Shown one piece after another: positions 50,301 to 55,490 of a DNA stretch of 64,000 nucleotides. The DNA is from Megamerina dolium (Eukaryota > Arthropoda > Insecta > Diptera > Megamerinidae), in NCBI GenBank assembly GCA_963854835.1, contig OY978525.1, positions 101,139,388-101,203,387 of the forward strand, in the 5' to 3' direction. How positions within the stretch are numbered: the first letter of the stretch is position 1; every line of letters begins with the position of its first letter. The translations under genes were made by a program, and so were the position numbers. The notes under the pieces were generated by a model. It had not been told where the DNA came from. It was given only the letters and a program-made list of their open reading frames with translations, and did no database searches.

Positions 50301-53115
50301 ATTTGTAAAATAGTGATGGTATTTTGTAATTACAAAAAAAAATGACTATGTCAAAATATTTATGGCAAATATGCATTACAGTGAGACATATCACATTTTC
50401 ATGAATGAAAAATCCAAAGTTTCCTTTTGTCCATAACTCTGGCATCATTTTGCGAATCTCTTTACGGAAAATACACGCATAGTAACCCATCAATATTATT
50501 TGGCCTATGAAAGTATATTTTGAAAAGAATTTCAAAGTCACACGAAATTTAAATGAATAATTCACTTGACTTTCTGAACATATGTATTAATACACTCGTG
50601 CATATAAGTGCACTTATACTTATACCATATATGAACATATGAAACACATATCTGCATAAGTACAGCAGTTGTAATTATAGTACCTACATAATGGATTCAT
50701 TATCGTATATATATGTAAATGTGTGAATATATTGAGTACTTTGAGTATGCCTATATATTGTATGTTAATTTTACCACACGTCGTATGAGTAGCATTAAAT
50801 TTGGATTTTCACCACACAAGTACCAGAGTATATTCATTATGGTAACATTTTCGTAACCACTTAAAGTGGAAACTCCATAATTAATAGTAGTGTAAATATA
50901 TTCTTGATCTGCGTCGTCGTCATAGCTTATTCAAAGATATCCATTCATCTGTCATCTGTCTGTCACAGAACTGATTTGTGACAATGAACTGATATGTAGG
51001 TTAGTTTGAGGCAGCTGTGCGCTTGCACGGACTCACTTAGATCAAGTGAGGCCAATTGTGATGCCGCAAGTGGGCTACCCTTCGAGTGAATCGTCGAATG
51101 TTCTCCATCTGAGAGTGAGCCAGCTCGATGAGGTTATGTATGAAGTAACTGTCCAGATGAGTCATTCTGCGATGAGCCAGTGCTGCGGACACTCACACAG
51201 GAGGTGAGGTATGTACTCTGATTCTTCTTCATCGCCGCAGCTCCGACAGTAGTCAGGTGCCGCGATGTCTAGGCTATTCACATGCCCACCAATCAAGCAA
51301 TGCCCCATAATAATTCCCACCAGCATGCTAATCGCATTTCTGTTAAGCTCTACTAGGTCTTTTCCTTGCTTTGTGTTCAGTACTGACCACTTTGATCGGA
51401 TAGTTGCTTAGAACTGTTCTAATTCCCATCTGGCATTCGTTTTCTGTAATGCGTCCGAAGCTAGGAGAACTTTACACGTCGACATTCGAATGCTCCTGTA
51501 TACTTCTTTGCTAGCTCATCAGCAGTCTCGTTCCCTGGTATGTCCCTGTGGGTTGGCACACATATAATTTGAATATTGTACTGCTAGAATATCTTGTTGG
51601 AGTTGTTCTGCTACTGATGAATTCAGATAAACTGAATCTAAGAATTTTATTGCCGCCTGGCTGTCAGTGAATACATAAGCTACTTCATTACTTTATGAAT
51701 TGCCAACACCTCTGCTTGAAAAACATTGCAGTGGTCCGGCAGTCTGAAAGCTATGCGTATTCCAACTACTTCGCAGTATACTTTTGCTCTTACTCGCCCG
51801 TCAAGTTTGGACACGTCGGTGTAGAAGTGAATGGATGCATTGACAGAGGTGTTCTCATTCTCCCAGTCAGATTTTGTATGCTCGTGTTATAAGGATATGT
51901 TGGTCCAGAATTGTTGGGTATCCCGTACCGTTGCAGGACTACTCTGAATTTAGTCTAAGAGCTAATAATTGCCACCCCAGGATATCTAAATGATTATGGT
52001 GTAGCAAAACAATCAGAGATTTGATGGAGGAGGTCATTCTGAGTGACCCTCTAATGCTCTGTGATGCCATTCTTTGGACCTTTTCCACGGAATTTTTGTG
52101 TATGGCGCTATCGACTATCATCCGCCAGATGGCGACCCCACACAGTGGTAGTGGTCTCACGACAGCTGTGTAGAGTCAGTATACTACTTTGGGTCTCATT
52201 CCTCATTTTCTTCCTAATACTTATTTGCGTGAATATAATGCAATCGAAGCTTACCTAATGCGTTCTTCGATGTTCGACGCTACCAATTAAGTTCTTTGCC
52301 AAGGACGAGCCCAGAAGTATCTGGCTTTGACCGAAAAGCTCAGACAAGTTCCCCGAATTGAGCCCCAGATCACAAAGTAACGAATATTTTAAACCGTCAT
52401 ATTTTTTAAAATATTCCCCCCAGGTCAACCATGTTTGGTAAACAATTTTATATTCTAGGAGGAAGTAATCTGGCAAAAAGCGACACCTACGATTTAATGG
52501 AGCTCCTATACAAAGTCATTACCATTTGAGAATATAGTTTATTGCTCAGAAGAAGCTGTAAAACTATAAAAAAAATATTTGGATCGGAATATAAAAATTG
52601 GATTTTGCAAGAGAGTAGTAGTCTGCTTTAATTCTCAAGTTTTCAGAATCTTAGCTATAAACTATGAAAATTGATTTAATTTTGCGTAGTTTTCCAAAAA
52701 AATATAATACAACAATATGGAGGAAATTGCAATTCAAACGATATGACAAAAATTGATATAATTTTTTTGAACTTTTTGATTTAAGAAAGAAGATGATAAA
52801 ATATAATACTTACAGAATGTCCAATGGCAATTTCACCGAACAATCACGCAACGTGAGATGATGCTGTTGCTGCTGTTGGTGCTGCTGCTGGTGATGATGT
52901 TGATGATGCTGCTGCTGTTGATTATTACGTTGATTATGATGATGATCTTGATAATGCTGTTGTACTTGATGTGAATGCTGTAGTTGATGATGATGATGAT
53001 GATGATGTTGATGATGATTATGATTATGTTGCAATTGCTGTTGCTGTTGTTGCTGTACATCTGTACATCCGCTTGTTGCTGCGCTACTACTCGCGCGTCT
53101 TTTAGCAGTGGTCAT
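8127..53115 (-). CDS. Hs3st-A: Heparan sulfate 3-O-sulfotransferase, six coding exons (whole-gene span)
   Basis: The enzyme transfers sulfate from PAPS to the 3-OH of glucosamine in heparan sulfate; it is a type II Golgi membrane protein. Joining 53115-52814, 35303-34787, 34582-34367, 19471-18927, 15421-15228 and 8350-8127 gives 1,998 nt, 665 residues. All five introns have GT-AG ends and every join keeps frame. Visible features: Gln/His-rich tail (21-86), membrane segment (about 131-151), stalk (152-273), PAPS loop K281-C-G-T-R285, catalytic E303/H305/D308, PAPS 3'-phosphate site R364 and S372, cysteine pair C612/C621, and K626-G-R628. Spacings K281/R285/E303/H305/D308 equal those of K68/R72/E90/H92/D95 in mouse 3-OST-1. 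Similarity is strongest to the HS3ST5 type. The choice of Hs3st-A over Hs3st-B rests on recall and on protein length, so the family is near certain and the paralog less so. Non-coding 5' exons may lie upstream. Confidence 0.9.
8351..9973 (-). other. Hs3st intron 5, exon-proximal part without a recognised element
   Basis: This part begins at the exon 6 acceptor. It holds (GTT)n stretches at 8374-8400 and a GA-rich microsatellite at 9497-9537. No coding unit is visible. Confidence 0.5.
9974..11390 (-). mobile_element. piggyBac-like element between TTAA sites, transposase largely lost
   Basis: TTAA occurs at 9970-9973 and 11391-11394, and the sequence just inside each is an inverted CACTCAAA-x-TC (10 of 12 positions). 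Further in, the word AAAATGACCC recurs at 10026 and 11365. A minus-strand reading frame from about 11010 to 10617 gives an acidic segment ([20 protein letters not shown]), then [15 protein letters not shown] and KKIVW. Acidic N-termini followed by a short Trp-containing block are usual in piggyBac transposases. The 1.4-kb element lacks a recognisable catalytic DDD domain. Superfamily assignment rests on the TTAA flanks and ends more than on the protein. Confidence 0.7.
11469..13053 (+). repeat. Long dispersed repeat with TATACCCTG / CAGGGTATA ends, copy 1
   Basis: The repeat opens TATACCCTG at 11469 and its mirror CAGGGTATA is at 13010-13018. Homology with the opposite-strand copy at 45202-46500 continues to about 13053. 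Inside are a TGTCCGTCCGTC tract at 11600-11630 and about three diverged sub-repeats, each carrying CCACGCC-type words followed by CCATACAAAGT (12057, 12357 and 12627). Similar TATACCC-plus-GTCCGTC repeats are common in fly genomes. No coding capacity is seen. Confidence 0.8.
13600..14230. repeat. Diverged tandem repeats, about 150-170 bp per unit
   Basis: TTTTGTATGG-like words recur at about 13638, 13786, 13954 and 14110. Each is followed by a CCTTAA...GATAG block, a TTTGAGG/ATTGGAG block and, in several units, GTCGGTCATA and GATTATTTGTCGATTTTCAT. A related single unit is at about 41360-41530 in intron 1. Identity between units is moderate. Confidence 0.6.
14310..14860 (+). mobile_element. 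Mariner (mauritiana-type) transposase relic
   Basis: Plus-strand pieces follow mariner order: [13 protein letters not shown], then a decayed central part, then [34 protein letters not shown] (second Asp changed to Asn) and [20 protein letters not shown] (third Asp retained). Stops and frame changes make it non-functional. It lies in intron 5, antisense to the host gene and about 370 bp from exon 5. Confidence 0.8.
15228..15421 (-). CDS. Hs3st-A: Hs3st coding exon 5: central sulfotransferase core
   Basis: The acceptor is ACATTCACAG|G and the donor TTTTTGG|GTAAGT at 15227. The single first base completes Lys527, followed by [31 protein letters not shown], and [20 protein letters not shown], ending ETFLG. 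The HLHRWL and GDRLIEDP blocks are conserved 3-OST core. Two potential N-glycosylation sites are present, NGT at 537 and NET at 541. The exon sits 3.5 kb from exon 4 and 6.9 kb from exon 6, both distances filled by transposon debris. Confidence 0.95.
15422..16089 (-). other. Hs3st intron 4, exon-proximal part, nothing recognised
   Basis: This AT-rich intron sequence runs from the exon 5 acceptor and includes a purine-rich GAAAGAGA tract at 15437-15508. The 82-residue open frame at 15634-15882 shows no family features. Confidence 0.5.
16240..16600 (-). mobile_element. Transposase fragment of the [10 protein letters not shown] family, minus strand
   Basis: Reading the minus strand gives [19 protein letters not shown] and [21 protein letters not shown] at about 16560-16420. 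After a break comes [12 protein letters not shown] at about 16390-16355, in the order of a Tc1/mariner-superfamily transposase C-terminal half. It faces away from the plus-strand copy that begins near 16955. Less clear transposase-like sequence continues to about 16900. Confidence 0.7.
16958..17392 (+). mobile_element. Transposase fragment of the [10 protein letters not shown] family, plus strand
   Basis: An open frame of 144 codons contains [20 protein letters not shown] (second catalytic Asp), [30 protein letters not shown] and a C-terminus with CKKSRGEQL. The block that should carry the last acidic catalytic residue (PRSCDLTPLDF-like in the family) is missing: sequence jumps from FVWPL to RALEDN. 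It is an internally deleted, inactive copy. A further C-terminal fragment of this family is at 21749-21905. Confidence 0.75.
17690..18640 (+). mobile_element. Non-LTR retrotransposon fragment with RNase H (LINE copy A)
   Basis: Near 17715-17880 the plus strand reads [19 protein letters not shown] and [13 protein letters not shown], the region after the palm of an RNase H-bearing LINE reverse transcriptase. An open frame (17921-18427) then gives [20 protein letters not shown], the RNase H C-terminal block with its His and Asp. The zinc-knuckle remnant CRSC...EHLCGC follows at about 18466-18515. The RNase H start (YTDGSK-like) is missing, so the copy is internally deleted. I/R1/LOA-type is likely; the exact clade is not settled. 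Confidence 0.75.
18927..19471 (-). CDS. Hs3st-A: Hs3st coding exon 4: PAPS 3'-phosphate site plus long low-complexity insert
   Basis: The acceptor is ATACACAG|GTGCCGG and the donor CAA|GTAAGT at 18926. The exon encodes residues 346-526 plus two bases of codon 527. The first 36 residues ([20 protein letters not shown]..., ending DYTQLRSHA) are core sulfotransferase, including R364 and S372, which contact the PAPS 3'-phosphate in the family. The next 145 or so residues are low complexity: an Ala/Pro stretch, a poly-Gly run, a Ser run and a Thr/Ala-rich end. They have no counterpart in vertebrate 3-OSTs, where about a dozen residues separate DYTQ from the next core segment. The frame is open throughout and ends at a clean donor in the phase exon 5 needs. 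Confidence 0.9.
19472..20840 (-). other. Hs3st intron 3, exon 4-proximal part, nothing recognised
   Basis: This is AT-rich intron sequence with T runs near 19805-19835 and a (AGT)n-like tract at 20066-20080. No gene or element is identified. Confidence 0.5.
20853..21080 (+). mobile_element. Mariner transposase N-terminal fragment
   Basis: A 75-codon frame reads [20 protein letters not shown], then [29 protein letters not shown] and KVKKREL. It follows the DNA-binding HTH region of mariner transposases in order. It stops before the catalytic domain, and a SINE begins 180 bp further on. Confidence 0.7.
21262..21572 (+). mobile_element. tRNA-derived SINE, full-length copy 1
   Basis: An internal pol III promoter is visible: A box TCGCTCAGCGG at 21265-21275 and B box GGTTCAATCCC at 21309-21319, 34 bp between box ends. 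A body unlike tRNA follows (GGCAATTCTTCCGGCAGTAAC...), ending in a T-rich tail. Imperfect 13-bp target duplications AAGGACTACTTTT (21249-21261) and AAAGACTACTTTT (21573-21585) flank it. Copies sharing the body are at 40422-40818, 31721-31836 and 41581-41647. Confidence 0.88.
21749..21905 (+). mobile_element. Transposase C-terminal fragment ([10 protein letters not shown] family)
   Basis: The plus strand reads [19 protein letters not shown], a stop, then [19 protein letters not shown]. This parallels [20 protein letters not shown] and CKKSRG in the copy at 16958-17392. Only the C-terminus remains. Confidence 0.7.
21931..24690 (-). other. Hs3st intron 3, low-complexity stretch
   Basis: This stretch contains an (AC)n microsatellite at 22763-22783, a 21-base T run at about 23219-23239, A-rich runs near 23414 and TA-rich segments. 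I see no gene or named element. Confidence 0.5.
24720..25890 (+). mobile_element. Non-LTR retrotransposon fragment with RT palm and RNase H (LINE copy B)
   Basis: [11 protein letters not shown] near 24815-24848 is the reverse transcriptase palm motif with both Asp residues. About 320 bp on is an RT thumb-like stretch ([14 protein letters not shown]). [18 protein letters not shown] at about 25468-25520 is the RNase H opening with its first catalytic Asp. Many stops and frameshifts separate the pieces. It lies in intron 3 on the strand opposite the host gene. Confidence 0.75.
26570..26880. repeat. Unclassified dispersed repeat, copy 1
   Basis: The order AAAAGAGCT, ATGAACAAAATATA, GCATATTTCAAGG, ATATATTT, TTTATTTTCTGTGGACTTTA, CCCTAGT, AAATTTTC, AACATTTTAACC and TCAGACT, ending TAAGGTGGAAT-like, also runs through 44391-44840 in the same orientation. 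No protein is visible. Confidence 0.65.
26881..27860 (-). other. Hs3st intron 3 spacer, nothing recognised
   Basis: AT-rich sequence with a (CATA)n tract at 27432-27456. No gene is seen. Confidence 0.5.
27870..28856 (+). mobile_element. Non-LTR retrotransposon with RNase H, 5' part (LINE copy C, split)
   Basis: The plus strand reads [20 protein letters not shown] and [14 protein letters not shown] at about 28155-28280, matching the post-RT region of copy [16 protein letters not shown] is at about 28508-28555 and [17 protein letters not shown] at about 28800-28850, the two ends of an RNase H domain. The sequence then changes abruptly to another element. The zinc-knuckle end of this copy resumes at 29500. 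Confidence 0.8.
28857..29498 (+). mobile_element. Different LINE type inserted within LINE copy C
   Basis: From 28857 the plus strand reads [40 protein letters not shown] and [11 protein letters not shown]. Then come a MPVLIYGAE block, [40 protein letters not shown] and [18 protein letters not shown]. This is the reverse transcriptase C-terminal region of a LINE family distinct from the RNase H one. It ends in TGGCACATAAGTAAGTAAATAAG-like sequence, a TAAG microsatellite tail shared with the copies at 33215 and 37637. The copy is 5'-truncated. The clade (RTE-like) is tentative. Confidence 0.8.
29499..29730 (+). mobile_element. 3' part of LINE copy C with zinc knuckle
   Basis: Immediately after the TAAG tail, the plus strand reads CFTAHSQ, then [20 protein letters not shown] and GRQRLHHLC. 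This is the CCHC zinc knuckle that ends RNase H-type LINEs. It continues the domain order left at 28856, so 28857-29498 is an insertion, perhaps with some loss of host sequence. Confidence 0.78.
29731..31720 (-). other. Hs3st intron 3 spacer, nothing recognised
   Basis: AT-rich sequence with (AAT)n words near 29775-29802. Only short unconserved reading frames are present. Confidence 0.5.
31721..31836 (+). mobile_element. SINE copy 3, 5'-truncated
   Basis: AGTAGGTCCCTTCTAATACT, AAATTTAACACGCACAACAG, AGAGAAGCTC, GAGCCCTTCGGGGC and AAGTGCCACATATTTA match the 3' half of the SINE at 21262-21572. It ends in a run of T. The tRNA-like head is absent. Confidence 0.85.
31934..32352 (-). pseudogene. 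Unrecognised decayed coding segment
   Basis: From an ATG at 32352 the minus strand reads [20 protein letters not shown], then [11 protein letters not shown] frame change and two stops follow. The frame through [40 protein letters not shown] and [20 protein letters not shown] then stays open to a stop at 31934. Composition is that of a real, helix-rich, charged protein and not of translated AT-rich DNA. I do not recognise the family. It may be a retrocopy of a cellular gene (a T run on the plus strand just beyond could be a poly-A trace, although it also belongs to SINE copy 3) or a transposon protein. Confidence 0.5.
32360..33215 (+). mobile_element. Non-LTR fragment, same type as the nested LINE at 28857
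   Basis: [20 protein letters not shown] and [20 protein letters not shown] carry the palm motif with the second Asp lost. [37 protein letters not shown] and later WLGHVER-like remnants follow. The end reads GGCCTAAATCGATTTTCGAT and GCCATATAAGCGAGTAAG, the same tail as the other copies. Numerous stops show it is dead. Confidence 0.8.
33216..34366 (-). other. Hs3st intron 3, exon 3-proximal part
   Basis: Contains TA microsatellites (about 34036-34058) and an A run at 34168-34182. No gene or element is identified. Confidence 0.5.
34367..34582 (-). CDS. Hs3st-A: Hs3st coding exon 3: PAPS-binding loop and catalytic base
   Basis: This 216-nt exon is in phase 0 at both ends (acceptor ATGACAG|G, donor GAG|GTAAGT) and encodes residues 274-345. 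It begins [18 protein letters not shown], the 5'-phosphosulfate-binding loop, in which the family's usual Lys-Gly-Gly-Thr is Lys-Cys-Gly-Thr. It continues through [13 protein letters not shown], which holds E303 (catalytic base), H305 and D308, and then LEWYRKKMP and [13 protein letters not shown]. Its wording is closest to vertebrate HS3ST5. It lies 204 bp from exon 2, the only short intron in the gene. Confidence 0.95.
34787..35303 (-). CDS. Hs3st-A: Hs3st coding exon 2: membrane anchor and stalk
   Basis: The acceptor is a long CTT-rich pyrimidine tract ending TTACACTTCCAG just 5' of 35303. The donor is CAG|GTAAGC at 34786. The exon encodes residues 101-273: WLPKSA, then [20 protein letters not shown], a hydrophobic segment ([20 protein letters not shown], about residues 129-148), and a Ser/Gly-rich stalk. 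The stalk ends KTSRRLPQ, the usual approach to the sulfotransferase core. Short cytoplasmic tail, single membrane segment and stem match the family layout. An out-of-frame ATG is the first codon-like triplet after the acceptor. Confidence 0.9.
35444..36485 (+). mobile_element. Mariner (DD34D) element with near-identical terminal repeats, internally deleted
   Basis: TGGATCTATAACTTAATTC begins the left end, and the right end, inverted, is identical for the first 28 of 29 bases, with TA just outside each. The transposase runs on the plus strand. [20 protein letters not shown] and an LDED segment jump directly to [11 protein letters not shown] (first Asp). After a frame change come [40 protein letters not shown] (second Asp) and YSPDLAAS (third Asp), ending in SDGQYFE. 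About 80 codons between the HTH and catalytic parts are missing. It sits 140 bp 5' of the exon 2 acceptor, antisense to the gene. Confidence 0.9.
36490..36875. repeat. Two direct copies of a 192-bp unit
   Basis: GCTATAATAATAAAA at 36533 and again at 36725 begins about 150 bp of similar sequence in each copy, including AATATAAAAATCATCT, TAGTATTTTTCAAATATCT and GTTGCTTTCAAA. The preceding GGATAT...TAG stretch is also shared, so the period is 192 bp. The pair abuts the mariner element's right end. Confidence 0.75.
37554..37637 (+). mobile_element. 84-bp LINE tail insertion with target-site duplication
   Basis: GTTCCAATGCA occurs at 37543-37553 and 37638-37648. Between them is the last part of the LINE seen at 28857-29498: TGGCTGGCGAAGCAT, CGGCCTAAATCGATATTCGG and GGCCACATAAGTAAGTAAG. 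It is an extreme 5' truncation with a perfect 11-bp duplication. Confidence 0.88.
37650..39427 (-). other. Hs3st intron 1 spacer, nothing recognised
   Basis: AT-rich sequence with T and TA runs near 38205-38235 and 38560-38580. No gene is seen. Confidence 0.5.
39428..40190 (-). mobile_element. Mariner (mauritiana-type) transposase relic
   Basis: On the minus strand, fragments in mariner order include [15 protein letters not shown] sequence near 39920, [40 protein letters not shown], a decayed centre, and EGKYFE followed by a stop at 39430-39428. It is related to the element at 35444-36485 but far more mutated. Confidence 0.75.
40422..40818 (+). mobile_element. tRNA-derived SINE, full-length copy 2, with (AACCT)n tail
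   Basis: A box TAGTTCAATGG is at 40433-40443 and B box GGTTCTATCCC at 40477-40487. The body shares GAAGCATAACAAA, GGCAAT-x-x-TTCCGGCAGTAAC, GTGATGTC, GTTCGGAACCG and GGAAGAGAAG with copy 1. The tail is CATAACCTAACCTAACCTAA. A perfect 13-bp target duplication, AATAACCTCTGTT, lies at 40409-40421 and 40819-40831. Confidence 0.92.
41581..41647 (+). mobile_element. SINE copy 4, only the 3' end
   Basis: TTGGAAGAGAAGCTC, CTCTTCGGGACCAATAAG and AGCCACATATTTC followed by a T run correspond to the last 75 bp of SINE copies 1 and 3. Confidence 0.75.
41650..43950 (-). other. Hs3st intron 1 spacer, nothing recognised
   Basis: AT-rich sequence, with TG-rich words near 43010-43050 and a (GTAT)n tract at 43217-43230. 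No gene or named element is seen. Confidence 0.5.
43960..44135 (+). mobile_element. Short mariner transposase remnant
   Basis: [14 protein letters not shown], then after stops [20 protein letters not shown] follow the mariner catalytic core order, but the second-Asp block is destroyed. Only about 60 codons remain. Confidence 0.6.
44385..44840. repeat. Unclassified dispersed repeat, copy 2
   Basis: This copy shares its word order with 26570-26880: GAAGAGCT, ATGAACAAAATATA, GCATATTTCAAGG, TTTATTTTCTGTGGACTT, CCCTAGTGAAATTTTC, ATATTTTAACC, TTCAGACTCTC and CTAAGGTGGAAT. An acidic frame ends just before it at 44387 ([18 protein letters not shown]). Confidence 0.65.
45202..46500 (-). repeat. Long dispersed repeat with TATACCCTG / CAGGGTATA ends, copy 2
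   Basis: This is the reverse complement of the repeat at 11469-13053. It starts AATCTCCTTACAGTCGGCTG, has TATACCCTG at 45235-45243, sub-repeats with GGGCGTGG and TTTGTATGGGAG words, a pure GGAC tract at about 46318-46364, and CAGGGTATA at 46492-46500. It is shorter than copy 1 and lacks coding capacity. Confidence 0.82.
46501..47760 (-). other. Hs3st intron 1 spacer, nothing recognised
   Basis: AT-rich sequence with AT(A/G)n runs. No gene is seen. Confidence 0.5.
47770..48310 (-). mobile_element. Mariner (DD34D) transposase relic
   Basis: The minus strand reads [51 protein letters not shown] (second Asp), PHTSL, and after further decay [12 protein letters not shown], where the third-Asp block should be. 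A single-copy relic with several frameshifts, lying in intron 1 in the same orientation as the gene. Confidence 0.78.
49130..49320 (+). mobile_element. Mariner transposase C-terminal remnant
   Basis: The plus strand carries [16 protein letters not shown] sequence at about 49138-49175 and [15 protein letters not shown] at about 49257-49300. These are the final blocks of a mariner transposase. It is opposite in orientation to the relic at 47770-48310. Confidence 0.65.
49340..50990 (-). other. Hs3st intron 1 spacer, nothing recognised
   Basis: AT-rich sequence. A short stretch at 50899-50975 (ATATTCTTGATCTGCGTCG and TGTCATCTGTCTGTCACAGA) resembles part of the TATACCC repeat. Otherwise no feature is seen. 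Confidence 0.45.
51000..52250 (-). mobile_element. Non-LTR retrotransposon with RNase H (LINE copy D)
   Basis: On the minus strand, from high to low coordinates: [20 protein letters not shown] and [20 protein letters not shown] (post-RT region, 52160-52010), a decayed RNase H region with [16 protein letters not shown] sequence near 51555-51510, and the zinc knuckle [20 protein letters not shown] at about 51255-51190. It belongs to the same broad type as copies A to C but is the only one on the gene's own strand. Confidence 0.75.
52251..52813 (-). other. Hs3st intron 1, region next to exon 1 donor
   Basis: No element is recognised. It ends at the GTAAGT donor at 52813. Confidence 0.5.
52814..53115 (-). 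CDS. Hs3st-A: Hs3st coding exon 1: Gln/His-rich cytoplasmic tail
   Basis: This exon encodes residues 1-100 and two bases of codon 101. The first ATG in frame is at 53115 and is followed by [11 protein letters not shown], then long runs of Gln and His (residues 21-86) and [14 protein letters not shown]. The donor reads T|GTAAGTATT at 52813. The last two bases (CT) plus the first base of exon 2 make a Leu codon, and frame then continues through WLPKSA into the MRPVGPD segment of exon 2. The reading frame stays open a short way 5' of the ATG without another ATG. A His/Gln-rich N-terminus is typical of fly proteins with opa-like repeats and is expected to face the cytosol. The join is inferred from splice signals and phase, not from a transcript. 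If it is wrong, translation would start at the ATG at 35284. Confidence 0.75.
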
Positions 53116-53949
53116 CAGTGATAACGAAAGCACAGTGAAAAAAAAATATGCCAAATTTGTTTTGTGCTTGTTTTGCTTTTCTATTTATTTATTTATGATC
53201 CAAAATCAAAGCAACAAAAGGTGAATTAGCGAATCAATTGTGTTTCTCTTGTGCTTTCTCTTCTTCCTTTTACTTCCTTTTCTATATAATTTCCCACGCT
53301 GCAAGCAAGTTATACGTGCATATGTATGTGGCACCTTAGCACCTGTCGATGGTAGCAATTCAGTTGATAAACAGATGGCGAAATTGTTATTTTGCCAACA
53401 CCAGCTGATGTCTTGTATGGCAGCTAACGAATTTAATCACCCCCACCCCCCCTTAGGGGGTTGTGAAATTGCAAATCGATTCGATTTGAATGTGATGTGT
53501 TTGTTTCTTTTGCGTTCAAATTGAGTGTATTTGGAGTAGTGAATTTTTTGAATAGATTTGTTTGTAGTAATGCCGCCTAAAGTCGATGTATGATATATGC
53601 CACTTTAAATTGTTGCCAACAGATTTTTACTGCTACTAGTTCATACACATACAAGTTCTATTACCTGTTTGGTACATGCAAATGTCATTTGGAAATTTAT
53701 TCTGATGATGGTTTTTATTCCGTTGTACCATCAGTGTATCATCTAGTAGATAGACGCCCAATTGGGTCACTCTCAAGCAAAATTCATTAGATTAATGTTG
53801 TAATACTTGTTAGTGTTGACGTAGGCTCTCAGGATTTGATGTTGTTATTCTCGTTACAAAGAGCTTTTTTTTCAATTTATCTCTTAAGCATACTAAAATA
53901 ATTTATTCCCATGCAACACATTTGTTATACGACTGATTTTAATTGCTGA
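53116..53949 (-). other. Presumed 5' UTR or upstream sequence of Hs3st
   Basis: The sequence directly 5' of the start codon has an A run (53139-53148) and a C run (53441-53452). No splice acceptor with a convincing pyrimidine tract stands out, so the 5' UTR may be continuous here. The transcription start could not be placed. Confidence 0.4.
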
Positions 53950-54640
53950 AGTTGAAAGCTTTGTAGCTTTTAAATTCTGAAGCTTTAGTACTTGCTTTCG
54001 AGCTTTTACTTCGTTGTCTGAAAGCAATTAAATTGTTTGTTTGCCTTTCAGTCGCTTCAAAGCGCTGCCATCAAGCATTTTAAAGCTTCCCCATGGTCGA
54101 AATAGGTTTTTCGATTGTGGAAATGTTACAATTTGCAATGTTTTGGTAAATACATCTGCTGAGGATGAGTGTAGATAAATTTAAAGCCTTTTGCTTCTTC
54201 TAAATTAAATGTTTTTTCCTTTTATTTAATTAGCAATTGCTTTTAGGTTTTTCCATTATAGCCTGAAAGCGTTAAAATTACTTTCTTTCAAATTTTTTCT
54301 AACCGGATCTAAGCTTTAGTGATTACAATCTGTTTTTTTCTGCTTCAAAGCTTTCCAATTTTTTGTTTGTTTGATATAATGTCGAAATACATTTATCAGC
54401 TTTGGCATATGAAGCTCTAGAAATGCTTTTTAATTCCACGAGCTTTATTATAAAGCTTTTTCAAGTGCTTTAAAGCTCAGCTTTTGTAACTCTAATTAAT
54501 TCAGTGTAATTTCAATTGCTTATCAAATTTGTATGAATTATTTGCCACTTTAATTAGCTTTCAGTATAGTGGAAATTTAAAGCAATTCAGTCATGAATTT
54601 GTTCATTCAAATTGCAATTATTGCTTTATTTACGCTTCGA
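53950..54640. promoter_or_regulatory. Dense homotypic cluster of AAGC/GCTT words
   Basis: About 28 AAGC or GCTT words occur in some 690 bp, many as AAAGCTTT, GAAGCTTTAG or GCTTTAAAGCTCAGCTTTT. By base composition roughly four would be expected. It lies 0.8-1.5 kb upstream of the Hs3st start codon. A regulatory role is only a guess, and a decayed short tandem repeat is the main alternative. Confidence 0.4.
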
Positions 54641-55357
54641 TTGATAAATTAACAATTGCCTGATTATTATTTTATTGTGATTATAATTATGATTATATGG
54701 TAGTTTTTTTCTCTTTGCTAAAATATATTTTATTATAATGAGTGGTTTAGACTTTTCGACGTTAATTTGTAATATTAAAAATATTATTTTTTTCTGTTGA
54801 ATTCTTCTAAAACAGTTTTATGCTTAACTAAGCATGAATTTATATTACAATTATGGTCATTGACATTCTATGCTATAACTATTGTAATGCATACGAAACG
54901 AAAACATCTCCACCCACTGTTACTCTATGTATTGTTGTTCGCTATTGCTTTTGGTATTTGGTGTGCGCTGAGCAATTTCAAGTGGCTGCCACTGTAACCG
55001 CTTAATTTCCGTTTCAACTATTTCCGTTCGTTAGAAATTTTTTTCCACACAAGTTTTCCGTTTCTCTATTTCGCTAGAAAATCATATTAACAGCATCGTC
55101 AATAATAAAATATAAATTGGGACATCCCATCCAACTGTAGAATAAATGTACAAGCGTCGAAAAGCTGATTGCTACTCTCGATTTTATTTATTCGTCAATA
55201 TGACAAGCATAACATTGTCCTCATCGTTTGTAGTAATGAAATTTTCTTATATACTCCTACGTTATATGGCTACTTTTTTATTTGTGTTTTATTATTACAG
55301 ATGGTATTGCTGTATTGTTGGCTAATTAGATTTTCGGCATTTTCTAGTTTGTAATAG

Positions 55358-55413
55358 TGGTAGTAGTAGTAGTAGTAGTAGTAGGTAATAAGTAGTAGGT
55401 AGTAGTAGTAGTA
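55358..55413. repeat. (TAG)n microsatellite
   Basis: Seven or more consecutive TAG triplets, then interrupted GTAGTAG stretches. Confidence 0.9.
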
Positions 55414-55490
55414 TAGTAATAAATTGTTCTTGCTGCCTTCTAAATCTGTTGTTCTGTTTTCATTAACACATGGAGATATGCTTACTGTTG

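Noticed and set aside
52833..53060. Ile-rich minus-strand frame over exon 1
   Set aside because: It is a shifted reading of the CAN/CAT triplet repeats. The Gln/His frame is the one that splices in phase.
52810..53154. Start of exon 1 at a TTG codon at 53154
   Set aside because: No ATG exists there. The first in-frame ATG is at 53115 and gives a plausible basic, Ser/Ala-rich start.
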